Shown in pieces: positions 36,847 to 45,466 of a stretch of 64,000 bases of DNA (within the stretch, counting starts at the first letter, position 1; every line of letters begins with the position of its first letter). The notes beneath the pieces were generated by a model. The model was not told the DNA's origin. It was given only the letters and a program-made list of their open reading frames with translations, and searched no databases. Made by a program: the position numbers and the translations under genes. Source of the DNA: Roseobacter denitrificans OCh 114 (GTDB taxonomy: Bacteria; Pseudomonadota; Alphaproteobacteria; Rhodobacterales; Rhodobacteraceae); assembly GCF_000014045.1 (NCBI RefSeq), contig NC_008209.1, forward strand, positions 620,001-684,000, in the 5' to 3' direction.

Positions 36847-37797
36847 TTACGCGCAGAAAGGCGCATCTGATGTCCAGCGGTGAATCGGAATATGCGGCGC
36901 GTCGGAAAGCCGTGCGCGGGCGTCTTCCCACATCGCTTTCCATACCCGCCAGTCGCGCAATTCGCTGTCCGGGTTGGCGCGCGAGCGGGCGACAAAATCG
37001 GGGAAATGACTGCGCCCTGTCGGCTCACCCGTGACATTGTAGCGGATGTCGAAGGACCAGCGGAACGCATCCGTCTGATTTGTGAGCGAAGCATGGGGCG
37101 TGAGCGGATGAAACAGCACAACACCCCCCGCCTTGATGGGCAGCGGGATGGCGGCGGCTTCATCGACGAACCCATCCGCGATGCCGGTCTGCGTGCGCGC
37201 GCAATGGGGCAGGATACCCTGATCCGGCGATTTTGCCTGAACCTGCAGGCAGCCGTTTTCAATGGTGGCATCCGTGACCGCGATCCAGACGGTAACCATG
37301 CGGGTTTCATCCGCTTCTTCCAGCGCGACGGCGCGGTCCTGATGCCAGTCGGTGGCGGTGATATGGGCGCGGATCTCATCTGATTGCAGATCGGTAGCAG
37401 GCGGCTTCAACCTGACGTGTTGGATGGGGTTGGACGTCAGCTCCGGCCCCAGCAGGCTTTCAACCACATCCAGCAGGCGCGGCTCGCGCAGCAAATCGAA
37501 CACGGCCGGGCCAAAATGAAACGGTGTGTCCGCTTTGATCTTGTCGCCCGGCAGGCTGATGTCCAGCGGCTGGAACCAATCGCATTTGGCGCGATACGCT
37601 TCGATCAGCTTGCCCCAGAAATCGAGTCTGCCGGGGGGCGTGCTGACACGCCCCTGTTCGAACCAGCCTGTATATAGATCGTCCAGACGGGCGGCGTATT
37701 CGGTTTTGACACGGTTCAGCACGTCAGTCGGGATCACGTCCGGTACGACCAGATAGCCGCGGGTTTCGAAGGTCTCGATTTGCTCAGGCGTCAGCAT
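36847..37797 (-). CDS. Phytanoyl-CoA dioxygenase (PhyH) family protein, second copy
   Basis: A 316-residue Fe(II)/2-oxoglutarate oxygenase: MLTPEQIETFETRGYLVV at the N-terminus, ATDWHQDRAVALEEADE with the His-x-Asp pair, and FHPLTPHASLTNQTDAFRWS with the distal His and Arg. It is only distantly similar to the first PhyH protein and has a longer middle region, so it is not a recent duplicate. It lies between the TRAP permease gene and the UxaA-family gene, with gaps of 15 and 11 bp. Confidence 0.9.
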   Translation of the reverse strand: MLTPEQIETFETRGYLVVPDVIPTDVLNRVKTEYAARLDDLYTGWFEQGRVSTPPGRLDFWGKLIEAYRAKCDWFQPLDISLPGDKIKADTPFHFGPAVFDLLREPRLLDVVESLLGPELTSNPIQHVRLKPPATDLQSDEIRAHITATDWHQDRAVALEEADETRMVTVWIAVTDATIENGCLQVQAKSPDQGILPHCARTQTGIADGFVDEAAAIPLPIKAGGVVLFHPLTPHASLTNQTDAFRWSFDIRYNVTGEPTGRSHFPDFVARSRANPDSELRDWRVWKAMWEDARARLSDAPHIPIHRWTSDAPFCA

Positions 37798-37812
37798 GAA
37801 ATCCTCCCATCT

Positions 37813-39435
37813 CTACAAAAGCAGGGTTACGATGTTTGGCCAGATCAGCAGCACCGACAGGGCGCAAAGCTGGATGCCGATGAAAGGCAGGAACCCACGG
37901 AAAATATCCGTCAGGCTGATATGCGGCGGGGCCACCGATTTCAGGTAGAACGCCGCCGGGCCAAAGGGGGGCGACAGAAAGCTGACCTGCATGTTCATAC
38001 AGAAGACAACGCCGAACCAGATGGCGATGTGCTGCGGCTCCAACTGACCGATGAAGCCGATTTCCTCGATGGGCAGGCGGCGGATGATGGGCAGGAACAC
38101 GGGGATAATCAGCAGCACGATACCGACCCAATCCATGAAGGCCCCCATGAACAGCAGGATCAGCATCATCGCCAGAATGATCCCCATGGTGGGCAGATCG
38201 GTGCCGACGATGAAATCCGCCACGTAAGTTGGGCCGCCCGCGATGGTGTAGGCGCCCGCGAGCGCTGCGGCCCCGATGGTCACCCAGATGATGGTGCCGG
38301 TGGATTTCAGCGTGCGCATCAGGCTGTCCCAGATCAGATCCCACGATGCCTCACCGCGCAGAATGGCGATGACCAGAACGGCGAAGGCACCCATGCCTGC
38401 GGCTTCGGTAATGCCCGTGATGCCGCCATAGATTGACCCCATGACAACGCCGATGACGACAATGGGGGCCACCAGACCCTTACCCATGTTCCAGCCGGTC
38501 CTCGTGTTTGCCCAGCCAAAGACGAATTGCATCAGGGCCAGCATCAACAGGAACACGCCCGCAAACCAAGGCAGCCAGTCGGCGGTGCCAAGGGCAAAGG
38601 GGTCGCCTTCGTTCGCGGCATTGGCTCCGGTGAATTCGAAGAACGCCGCGCGCAGGAAGAGCGCCACGGTGAAACCTGCCGTCACCACGGCGAGGAAAGC
38701 CGCAAAGAGCATGCCCTTTTCGCGGCCCTGTGGATCACCGGGGACCGGATCAGGCAGGGGCGCATCCTCGGGGTGCATCTGCGTGCGGATGATGATGTAG
38801 ATGATGATGAACGTGGCCAGCATGAAACCCGGCAGGAAGGACGCGGTGAACAGCGCCTTGATCGAGGTTTCGGTGATCAGGCCGTAGATGATCAGAACGA
38901 TGGACGGCGGGATCATCGTTCCGAGACTGCCCGAGGCGCATATGACCCCGATCGCAAGGTTCTGATTATACCCCAGCCTGAGCATCTGCGGCAGCGCAAT
39001 GAGGCCAAGCAAGACCACTTCGCCCCCGATAATACCCGACATGGCCGCCATGATCACGGCCATGATTGAGGTCACGATGGCGATGCCCCCCCGCGTGCCC
39101 GACAGCCAGACGTTGAGCGAGGAATACATGTCCTTGGCCACGCCTGAGCGCTCCAGAAGGGCGGCCATGAAGATGAACAGCGGAATGGATATGAGCACGT
39201 AGTCCGTTAAAAGCCCGTATATTTTCTGCGTTAGAATATATAACGGCCCCGTCCCCGGTCGTGAGGTCAGGATACCCTCGCCAAAGCTCATCGGGTTGGA
39301 CAGAAGCGTGGGTTCGAACTTCATCACCAGCACAAGAACCGCCAGTGACGCCGAGGCCAGCCCCAGTGGCATGCCGATGGCCAGCAGCAGGATCAGTGCC
39401 AGCATCAGCACCAAAGAGATCGTTCCAATATCCAT
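37813..39435 (-). CDS. TRAP transporter large permease (DctM), enlarged
   Basis: A 540-residue inner-membrane protein of the DctM family (SIPLFIFMAALLERSGVA; GGEVVLLGLIALPQMLRLGY; GSLGTMIPPSIVLIIYG). Most DctM proteins have about 425-440 residues. Here about 100 extra residues (roughly 220-325) are inserted in the middle: a charged PEDAPLPDP loop and two more hydrophobic helices. It forms the ion-coupled channel with DctQ and takes substrate from DctP. Its ATG overlaps the dctQ stop by one base. Confidence 0.93.
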   Translation of the reverse strand: MDIGTISLVLMLALILLLAIGMPLGLASASLAVLVLVMKFEPTLLSNPMSFGEGILTSRPGTGPLYILTQKIYGLLTDYVLISIPLFIFMAALLERSGVAKDMYSSLNVWLSGTRGGIAIVTSIMAVIMAAMSGIIGGEVVLLGLIALPQMLRLGYNQNLAIGVICASGSLGTMIPPSIVLIIYGLITETSIKALFTASFLPGFMLATFIIIYIIIRTQMHPEDAPLPDPVPGDPQGREKGMLFAAFLAVVTAGFTVALFLRAAFFEFTGANAANEGDPFALGTADWLPWFAGVFLLMLALMQFVFGWANTRTGWNMGKGLVAPIVVIGVVMGSIYGGITGITEAAGMGAFAVLVIAILRGEASWDLIWDSLMRTLKSTGTIIWVTIGAAALAGAYTIAGGPTYVADFIVGTDLPTMGIILAMMLILLFMGAFMDWVGIVLLIIPVFLPIIRRLPIEEIGFIGQLEPQHIAIWFGVVFCMNMQVSFLSPPFGPAAFYLKSVAPPHISLTDIFRGFLPFIGIQLCALSVLLIWPNIVTLLL

Positions 39436-40277
39436 CAGTCTTGTCCTACCGCGCGTTTAAGGGCCTGAATTTCGTCTTCATCCGGCGTGTCGTCATGTAT
39501 CTCAGGTTCTGCGTTCCAGTCGGAAATCAGGTTGAGCACCGCCTGTACCGCCACCAGCGAAATCATGATCAGCACAAGCGGTTGCAGGGTTGCGGGGATC
39601 GGCGGGTCAAAGGCCGTGCCGAATGTTTCCCATTTGTAGAGCTTGTTCTCAAAGACCTGCTTGTAGCTGCCGTAGACCAGAAAGAAGGCAAACATCACGA
39701 TCAAAACCGTTGTGATGCAGTCAAAGAGACGCTGCACCCAGCGGGGGCAGACATCGTAGAGCAGAAAGATGCGGATATGGCTGCGTTGCTGCATCGCATA
39801 AAGCCCGGCCATAAGGAAGACAAACCCGGCCAGCCAGAGCGACAGCTCATTTGCCCAGAGCGTCGGGCGTTCCAGCACGTAGCGCAAAAATACCTCATAG
39901 AGCATGACGCTCGTCAAAAGCACGACCAGCATCATGGTGACCCGCCCGATGAACATGGCGGCGCGGTCTACGCTGCGCCAGTGTTCGAATTCCATGTTCG
40001 CGCGCCGGACGGTCATGGCACCAGCAATGAACAAGACCGGGACCAACAGCAGCGTCACCAGATCGACGATGTCGATCTTGCCGAACAGCGGCGTGAGGTT
40101 GGGCGTCACATCATTGCGGTCAAAAATCGCACTGACCTGACCGAACATGGATTCGTTCTCATGGGGGAACCATGTCAGGATATAGGCCGGCATGTGCCAG
40201 ATCGCCCAGCCGGCACAAAAGATGAAGGCCAGCGGGATCAGCCATTCTATGAGGCTGCCTGAAGTTCTCTGCATCAT
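39435..40277 (-). CDS. TRAP transporter small permease (DctQ), enlarged
   Basis: A 280-residue inner-membrane protein with about six hydrophobic segments. The central part (about 120-250) matches DctQ: LTSVMLYEVFLRYVL, WANELSLWLAGFVFLMAGLYA and a C-terminal helix. DctQ proteins usually have 160-200 residues; the extra N-terminal part adds two helices and a loop (residues 1-110). The enlarged DctM suggests both belong to one TRAP subtype with larger membrane subunits. The start follows AAGGAG. Confidence 0.88.
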   Translation of the reverse strand: MMQRTSGSLIEWLIPLAFIFCAGWAIWHMPAYILTWFPHENESMFGQVSAIFDRNDVTPNLTPLFGKIDIVDLVTLLLVPVLFIAGAMTVRRANMEFEHWRSVDRAAMFIGRVTMMLVVLLTSVMLYEVFLRYVLERPTLWANELSLWLAGFVFLMAGLYAMQQRSHIRIFLLYDVCPRWVQRLFDCITTVLIVMFAFFLVYGSYKQVFENKLYKWETFGTAFDPPIPATLQPLVLIMISLVAVQAVLNLISDWNAEPEIHDDTPDEDEIQALKRAVGQD

Positions 40278-40301
40278 TTTGCTCCTTCGTTTTTGGCGTG
40301 G

Positions 40302-41471
40302 TTACGCGGCTAAAGCGTAATGGGCGATAAAGTCCCGATCTGGTTCGACCCCGATACCGGGGCCGTCTGGAATGGTGACGCGACCTGCGTTGGCCTTGAC
40401 CTGCGCCTGAATGTTCAGGGGCTGCGTCAGCAGGTCGTCGCGGAATTTGTTGTCGGTGGTGTCAAACTCCAGCATCGGCTCCCACGGGTGCAGGCCACCG
40501 GGCAGGGGGGGCATGGCGGCGAGCAGTTGCAGGTTCGCAGCAACAGCAATAGCGGATCCCCAAACGTGGTTCACCACGGGGGTGAAATGCGCATGACACA
40601 GGGCGAGAACCCGCAGGTATTCGCTGATGCCACCAAGGGCGCAAACTTCGGGTTGGGCGATATCCAGCCCGCGGTTTTCAAGGATCGCGCGCCAACCCCA
40701 ACGGCCGAATTCTGCCTCCCCACCCGAGATATTGACCGACAGCCCGCGCCGCAGTTCGGCATACCCGGCATGGTCCTCGGGCGCGATGGGCTCTTCGAAC
40801 CAATAGGCGTCCAGTTCGTCCAACGCCCGGCCCACGTAAAATGCGTCAGAGGTGGTGTAGGCGTGATTGGCATCCACCATGAAAGGATACCCATCGCCGA
40901 CGCCTTTGCGCACGGCGGTGCAAAGGGCCACATCCGGTTTGGGGCCGAAACCTGTTTTCATCTTGGTGGCGACGAAACCCATGTCCCTGATTGCGGCGGC
41001 TTCATCGGTGAAACGGGCGGCGAGCGCGTCAACGGGTTCATCCCGGAGCATCATGCCGTACCCGTAACAGGGCACCGACGTGCGATGTGCGCCGCCGATC
41101 ATTTTATGGAGCGGCAAGCCTGCGACTTTGCCAGCAATATCCCACAGGGCGATATCCACCCCGGACAGGGACTGCATCGGCATCCCCTTTTGCCCGTGGT
41201 CGCGCATGAGATTGTAAACCTTGTGCCAGATCACGTCGCGGTCCATCGGATCCATGCCGAGCACCATGGGCTGGATCACCTTTTCGACGATGCCCTTATT
41301 GGCCAGCGCGATGTTGCCCGGCCCGAAACACTCGCCCCAGCCAGTGATACCCTCATCCGTCTCCACCTCGACCAGATGCGCCGTGCGCCGGTCATAATAC
41401 TGCTGCGAATACCCAAGCTGCTCGGGCATTTCATACTGCAATACATGGCTGATGATGCGGGTGATTTTCAT
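40302..41471 (-). CDS. Enolase-superfamily sugar acid dehydratase (MR/MLE), TRAP-linked
   Basis: A 389-residue mandelate racemase/muconate lactonizing type enzyme. Catalytic residues can be placed: Lys170-x-Lys172 (ATKMKTG), metal ligands Asp200, Glu226 and Glu252, and His302 in VNHVWGS. It should abstract the alpha proton of an acid sugar and eliminate water to a 2-keto-3-deoxy acid. The exact substrate cannot be assigned. It lies between dctP and dctQ, separated from dctP by a hairpin, so the transported substrate is probably its substrate or a close precursor. Confidence 0.9.
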   Translation of the reverse strand: MKITRIISHVLQYEMPEQLGYSQQYYDRRTAHLVEVETDEGITGWGECFGPGNIALANKGIVEKVIQPMVLGMDPMDRDVIWHKVYNLMRDHGQKGMPMQSLSGVDIALWDIAGKVAGLPLHKMIGGAHRTSVPCYGYGMMLRDEPVDALAARFTDEAAAIRDMGFVATKMKTGFGPKPDVALCTAVRKGVGDGYPFMVDANHAYTTSDAFYVGRALDELDAYWFEEPIAPEDHAGYAELRRGLSVNISGGEAEFGRWGWRAILENRGLDIAQPEVCALGGISEYLRVLALCHAHFTPVVNHVWGSAIAVAANLQLLAAMPPLPGGLHPWEPMLEFDTTDNKFRDDLLTQPLNIQAQVKANAGRVTIPDGPGIGVEPDRDFIAHYALAA

Positions 41472-41491
41472 GAGCTGCCTGAGGGAAAAGA

Positions 41492-41515
41492 GGCAGGGCC
41501 ATTTCTAGCCCTGCC
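41492..41515 (-). terminator. Attenuating hairpin between dctP and the dehydratase gene
   Basis: GGCAGGGC (41492-41499) pairs perfectly with GCCCTGCC (41508-41515) around an 8-base loop. On the minus strand it is followed by TCTTTT. It lies 28 bp after dctP. A partial terminator here would make the binding protein more abundant than the downstream enzymes, as is common in such operons. Confidence 0.65.
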
Positions 41516-41542
41516 ACTATGTCGATAACGCGGATGCGTGGC

Positions 41543-42565
41543 TTACTTCATCGCGCCCATGTCTTGAAGGAAGCTGATGTGGCTTGCCAAAAGCGCTTGT
41601 GCTTCGGGTGTCGTGGCAAACTCTGTCCAGCCCTTTTGAACCGCATCACGGTAGACCTGCAGATCTTCAGCGGACCACTCATAAAGGTTCACACCCTTGG
41701 CGCGAAGGTCTTTCGCGGTTTGCGCGTTTTGCACTTCGTTGATTGTCGCGTTGTGCAGCGCGAGGCTGTCCATGGCGACTTCCATGATGCGCTTGTGGTG
41801 ATCGGGCATCGCGTCCCACACGTCCTTGTTGCAGGCCAGGTGATCGGCAGGCATGGAGTGGAAGCCGGGGTAGTTGGTGTGCTCGGCGATGTCATAAAGA
41901 CCCAAGCCCACGTTGTTGGTCAGGTTCGCGGCATCTGCACCGTCGATGATACCGGTTTCAAGCGCTGTGAAGATTTCGGTGAAATCCATCACGATGGGTG
42001 ACGCGCCGAGGTTCGCGAAAACCTTTGTGGCCAGACCGGGAGGGGAGCGGAATTTCCAGTCCTTGAAGTCTGCGACGTTGCGAATGGGTTTGGTCGAGGA
42101 CAGCGATTCCGGACCGGGGATCCACCAGCCGATGAATTCCATGCCATAGGGGTTGTAAAGCTCGTTCAGCGCCGCCTTGCCATCACCGTGCAAAAGCCAT
42201 GCCATCTGCTGATAGGGATTCTGATAGCCGCCCATCAAGTCGCCCGCGAATTGGAACGCAGGGTTCTTACCGGTCTGATAGGCGCCGCCCGTCATGTCGC
42301 AATCAAGGATACCTGTGGCTGCCGCATCGAACGTCTCAACGGATTTGACCACGGATGAGCTGTAAAACATCTCGATCTGGATTTCGCCGTTGGACATGGT
42401 TGTCACGTCGTCGATGAATTTCGCCGCCAGTTGACCCGACAGTTGTTCAGGCGAAAAATGCGTCTGAATGCGCAGCGTTGTTGTTTGTGCCGATGCGGTC
42501 ATCGCCGTTGTTGCCGCCAATGCAGCGACTGCGGCAACGCTTGCCGCTTTCTTCAGTAGGTTCAT
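41543..42565 (-). CDS. TRAP transporter substrate-binding protein (DctP)
   Basis: A 340-residue periplasmic protein with a signal peptide (MNLLKKAASVAAVAALAATTAMTASAQ, cleavage near residue 27). DctP features include LRIQTHFSPEQLSGQLAAKF, FKDWKFRSPPGLATKVFANLGASP with the conserved Arg that binds a carboxylate, and IFTALETGIIDGAD. The NPYGMEFIGWWIPGPESL stretch recalls binding proteins for 2-oxo acids and related carboxylates. It is the first gene of the 15-gene operon, next to a divergent GntR gene. Confidence 0.93.
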   Translation of the reverse strand: MNLLKKAASVAAVAALAATTAMTASAQTTTLRIQTHFSPEQLSGQLAAKFIDDVTTMSNGEIQIEMFYSSSVVKSVETFDAAATGILDCDMTGGAYQTGKNPAFQFAGDLMGGYQNPYQQMAWLLHGDGKAALNELYNPYGMEFIGWWIPGPESLSSTKPIRNVADFKDWKFRSPPGLATKVFANLGASPIVMDFTEIFTALETGIIDGADAANLTNNVGLGLYDIAEHTNYPGFHSMPADHLACNKDVWDAMPDHHKRIMEVAMDSLALHNATINEVQNAQTAKDLRAKGVNLYEWSAEDLQVYRDAVQKGWTEFATTPEAQALLASHISFLQDMGAMK

Positions 42566-42671
42566 GTTGTCCTCCCAGACGTTGAAGCGTTGTTATTGCT
42601 GAGCCGCCGCTGGCCGCTCATTTTGAATACGCTGGCAGAACGTTATGCGGGGCTGACCATTCCCGCAATAG

Positions 42672-42693
42672 AATTTTCATATTTCTGAAAATT
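42672..42693. promoter_or_regulatory. Inverted repeat in the dctP/GntR intergenic region
   Basis: AATTTTCA (42672-42679) and TGAAAATT (42686-42693) form a perfect 8-bp inverted repeat with a 6-bp centre. It lies in the most AT-rich 100 bp of the neighbourhood, between divergent dctP and gntR starts. Nearer the regulator, GTACGTG-type sequence occurs twice (GTACGTGAGGTACGTGG, about 42745-42761). Either could be the GntR operator; the choice is unresolved. Confidence 0.4.
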
Positions 42694-42761
42694 TTGAGAT
42701 TTATATGGATTATTGAAATTATCTTGGTACGGTCGGGGTAAGTAGTACGTGAGGTACGTGG

Positions 42762-43439
42762 ATGTTCGACCGCGACATTTACTCAGATTTGCAGCATCGC
42801 CTCATCACCAATGATTTCGATCATGGCGAAAAACTGCGTGCAGAACAATTGAAACGTGACTACGGCTGCTCCGCCAGTACCGTGCGTGAGGCGCTCTTTC
42901 GGCTATCGACGGAAGGGCTGGTCGATTTTCAGGAACAGCGCGGTTTTCGCGTGCCGGAAAAATCGGCTGCGGTTCTGGCTGAACTGACGCACATCCGAAT
43001 CCTGCTTGAGGGCGAGGGCACGGTGCTGTCGATCCGGCAGGGCGGGGTGGCCTGGGAGGCGCGGCTGACAGCGGCGCACCATCAACTCAGCCATATCGAA
43101 AAGCGAATCCACGCCAGCGAAGACCCGACCGATCTGGTGCCGTTGTGGTTTCAGGCTGAACTGGAGTTTCACCAGACGCTGATTTCGGCCTGCGACTCTG
43201 CCACGCTCAAGGCGATGCATGTGCAGGTCTACCGACGCTTCCGGCAGCAGTTGATGATTGCCGATCGCAGTTTTGATTTCATTTCAAAGAACATCCAGCA
43301 TCATCACGCGATCATGGTCGCCGCCCTTGATGGCAATGAGGATCTGACGCGCCAGAAAATCCACGACCATCTGGCACGGCATCTTGGCGGTGCATTCAGC
43401 GCGCAAGCCGCTCAGCGGTTCAAATCCTCCGCAATGTAG
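42762..43439 (+). CDS. GntR family transcriptional regulator (FCD domain)
   Basis: A 225-residue DNA-binding protein with an N-terminal winged helix (about 5-70; QLKRDYGCSASTVREALFRLSTEGLVDFQEQRGFRV) and a C-terminal FCD effector domain (about 75-215; EFHQTLISACDS, HHAIMVAALDGNEDLTRQKIHDHLARHL with metal-type His residues). Such proteins are usually repressors released by a pathway sugar acid. It is divergent from dctP and probably controls the whole island. Its 3' end overlaps the convergent dehydrogenase gene by 28 bp. Confidence 0.9.
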   Translation: MFDRDIYSDLQHRLITNDFDHGEKLRAEQLKRDYGCSASTVREALFRLSTEGLVDFQEQRGFRVPEKSAAVLAELTHIRILLEGEGTVLSIRQGGVAWEARLTAAHHQLSHIEKRIHASEDPTDLVPLWFQAELEFHQTLISACDSATLKAMHVQVYRRFRQQLMIADRSFDFISKNIQHHHAIMVAALDGNEDLTRQKIHDHLARHLGGAFSAQAAQRFKSSAM

Positions 43440-44383
43440 ATTTCGATGATCTCGTCAAAACTGGCTTCGGCCTTGAACCCGAGTGCCTCTGCGCGGGCAG
43501 GATTGAAATCGCGCGGCCAGCCTTCGACGATCTTGGCAATATCCGCGTTCGGCCGTGGCACGATCAGGTCCACAACCTTTTGGCCTGCCACGCGGCGCAA
43601 GGCTTCGATCTGTTCGGCAACGGTGCAGCTGATCCCCGGCAGGTTGAGCGCGCGACGACCGCCTAAACGGTTCGTATCAAGGCCTGCGGCATGCACCAGA
43701 AACCCGGCGGCAGATCGCGGCGATGCGTGCCAGTGGCGCACCGTATCAGGCACGGGCAAAATGGCTTCCTGCCCGTTCAGCGGTTCACGTATGATGCCTG
43801 AGAAAAACGAAGAGGCCGCGAGGTTCGCCTTGCCCGGGCGTACGCAAATGGTCGGGAAGCGCAGCGACATGCCATCGACAAAACCCTTTCGGCTGAAATC
43901 GCTCAGCATCAACTCGCAGCTTGCCTTCTGCGCGCCGTAGCTCGTTTGCGGGGCGGAGAGGAATTCGTCGTCAATCCTGTCCGGGAACGGGCCGCCAAAG
44001 ACCGCGATGGACGAGGTGAACACCACCCGCGGAACATAAGCCCCGCCGGTGGCATTATGCTCGGACCGCAACGCTTTGAGCAGATGCCACATGGACATCA
44101 TGTTGACGGCCCAGCCTTTGTCAAAATCGGTTTCCGCCTCGCCCGACACGATGGCGGCGAGATGAAAGATCACCTCGAAACGCTGTGTGGCGAGGGTCTG
44201 TATCGCCGCTGCGTCCGTCAGGTTCCCTGTGATCTGCACGCCCGGCGCGCTGGTCGGTGGAAAGCCCATATCGAAAAGCGTCACATCAAGGTCCTGAGCA
44301 CCCGCGAGGCCTGATGTTGCCAAGCGGTGTGCCAGTTTCTGGCCGACCATGCCACCGCCGCCGATGATCAAAACGCGGGTCAT
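43412..44383 (-). CDS. NAD-dependent epimerase/dehydratase, D-erythronate dehydrogenase-like
   Basis: A 323-residue extended SDR protein with IGGGGMVGQKLAHRL at the nucleotide site, FHLAAIVSGEAETDFDKGWAVN and YGAQKASCEL (Tyr-x3-Lys). The LAAIVSGEAE and IADFSRKG-like layout resembles DenD, which oxidises D-erythronate to 2-keto-D-erythronate. No DenE or DenA partner genes are seen, so the substrate may be another C4-C6 acid. It overlaps the next gene's stop by 4 bp and the convergent regulator by 28 bp. Confidence 0.82.
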   Translation of the reverse strand: MTRVLIIGGGGMVGQKLAHRLATSGLAGAQDLDVTLFDMGFPPTSAPGVQITGNLTDAAAIQTLATQRFEVIFHLAAIVSGEAETDFDKGWAVNMMSMWHLLKALRSEHNATGGAYVPRVVFTSSIAVFGGPFPDRIDDEFLSAPQTSYGAQKASCELMLSDFSRKGFVDGMSLRFPTICVRPGKANLAASSFFSGIIREPLNGQEAILPVPDTVRHWHASPRSAAGFLVHAAGLDTNRLGGRRALNLPGISCTVAEQIEALRRVAGQKVVDLIVPRPNADIAKIVEGWPRDFNPARAEALGFKAEASFDEIIEIYIAEDLNR

Positions 44384-45267
44384 GTCGCCAGCCCATTGCG
44401 CTGTTTCAGCTCCAGATAAAGGCCCGAGTGGTCTTTTTCCGCGCCCCCCATGGCGTCACTGAAATGCTGGAAACGGTCGCGCACGGTTTCGGTGGCGGGC
44501 AGGGTCAGACCAAGGCTCGCGGCTTCGTCCAGGGTATTGTTCAGGTCCTTGATCTGGAACTTGGTCAGCCCGCCGGGTTCAAAATCGCCCTTCGTCATCC
44601 GCTCCCCATGCTGTTGAAGAATAGTGCTATCGGCAAACCCACCTTTGAGGGCAGCGCGCACGGCTGCGGGGTCCGCACCACCCTGCTCCACCAGCAGCAT
44701 CGCTTCGGCGACGGCGGAAATTGTGACGGCGACGATTGTCTGGTTCGCCAGTTTTGACAACTGCCCCGTGCCCGAGGGGCCGACATGCACCGGGCGACCC
44801 ATGGCCTCAAACACGGCACGGGCCGCTTCGAATGTCTCGGCTTTGCCGCCGACCATGATGGCCAGTGTTGCATCCTGCGCGCCTTTGGTACCACCTGAGA
44901 CGGGCGCATCCAGATGGCCAAAACCGAGCGCTGTGAGGGTGGCATGCTGCGCGCGGGCGTGCTCGGGCTTGGTGCTCGACATGTCGATCCAGATCGCGCC
45001 GGGGCTTAACGCGGCCTGAATGGCCGGGTCATCCACGAGCGCGCCGGTGGCATAGCCATCCGACAGCATGGTGATCACGAATTCTGCGCCCTGCACAGCC
45101 TGCACCGCGTCGGCTGCCAGCTTCGCACCATCGGCGACAAGCGGTTGAGCACGCGCAGCGGTCCGGTTCCAGACGGTCACGTCATGCCCGGCTTTCAAAA
45201 GGTTCCGCGCCATGGGAACACCCATCAGGCCGGTTCCGATAAGTGTGATTTTTCTGGATTGTGCCAT
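44380..45267 (-). CDS. NAD(P)-dependent beta-hydroxyacid dehydrogenase, second copy
   Basis: A 295-residue protein with LIGTGLMGVPMARNLLKAGH, WIDMSSTKPEHARAQ, LDAPVSGGTKGAQDATLAIM and the catalytic Lys in GTGQLSKLANQTIVA. It is of the same family as the protein at 32543 but clearly different in sequence. Paired with the DenD-like gene it could act as an L-threonate-type dehydrogenase or tartronate-semialdehyde reductase. Its start is divergent from the plus-strand SDR gene, 199 bp away. Confidence 0.9.
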   Translation of the reverse strand: MAQSRKITLIGTGLMGVPMARNLLKAGHDVTVWNRTAARAQPLVADGAKLAADAVQAVQGAEFVITMLSDGYATGALVDDPAIQAALSPGAIWIDMSSTKPEHARAQHATLTALGFGHLDAPVSGGTKGAQDATLAIMVGGKAETFEAARAVFEAMGRPVHVGPSGTGQLSKLANQTIVAVTISAVAEAMLLVEQGGADPAAVRAALKGGFADSTILQQHGERMTKGDFEPGGLTKFQIKDLNNTLDEAASLGLTLPATETVRDRFQHFSDAMGGAEKDHSGLYLELKQRNGLAT

Positions 45268-45466
45268 CGGCCCTGTTTCCCCGTCGTGGTTGATCTTCTA
45301 TGCAGTAGCCAAAGCGGCTGCGCTGTCATACGCTAACCTAAAGCAGCCATTGGACCAGCCCGTCCGGTGGTTTTTTGATGAAAGTCAGCAAAAAATGTGC
45401 AAGGCGAGGCGGGTCGAAACCTGCCATCCGCCGACAACACACATGCTGATAAAGGGAGAGAATATT

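Noticed and set aside
40302..40330. CTAAAGCGT near the end of the TRAP-linked dehydratase gene as a third copy of the palindromic repeat
   Set aside because: Only 9 bases match the repeat end and they are codons inside the gene; no internal repeat sequence follows.
45371..45395. TTTTTTG...CAAAAAA inverted repeat in the gap before the SDR gene, as a regulator site
   Set aside because: Only runs of T and A pair, the centre has no symmetry, and it does not match the repeat near dctP; probably chance.
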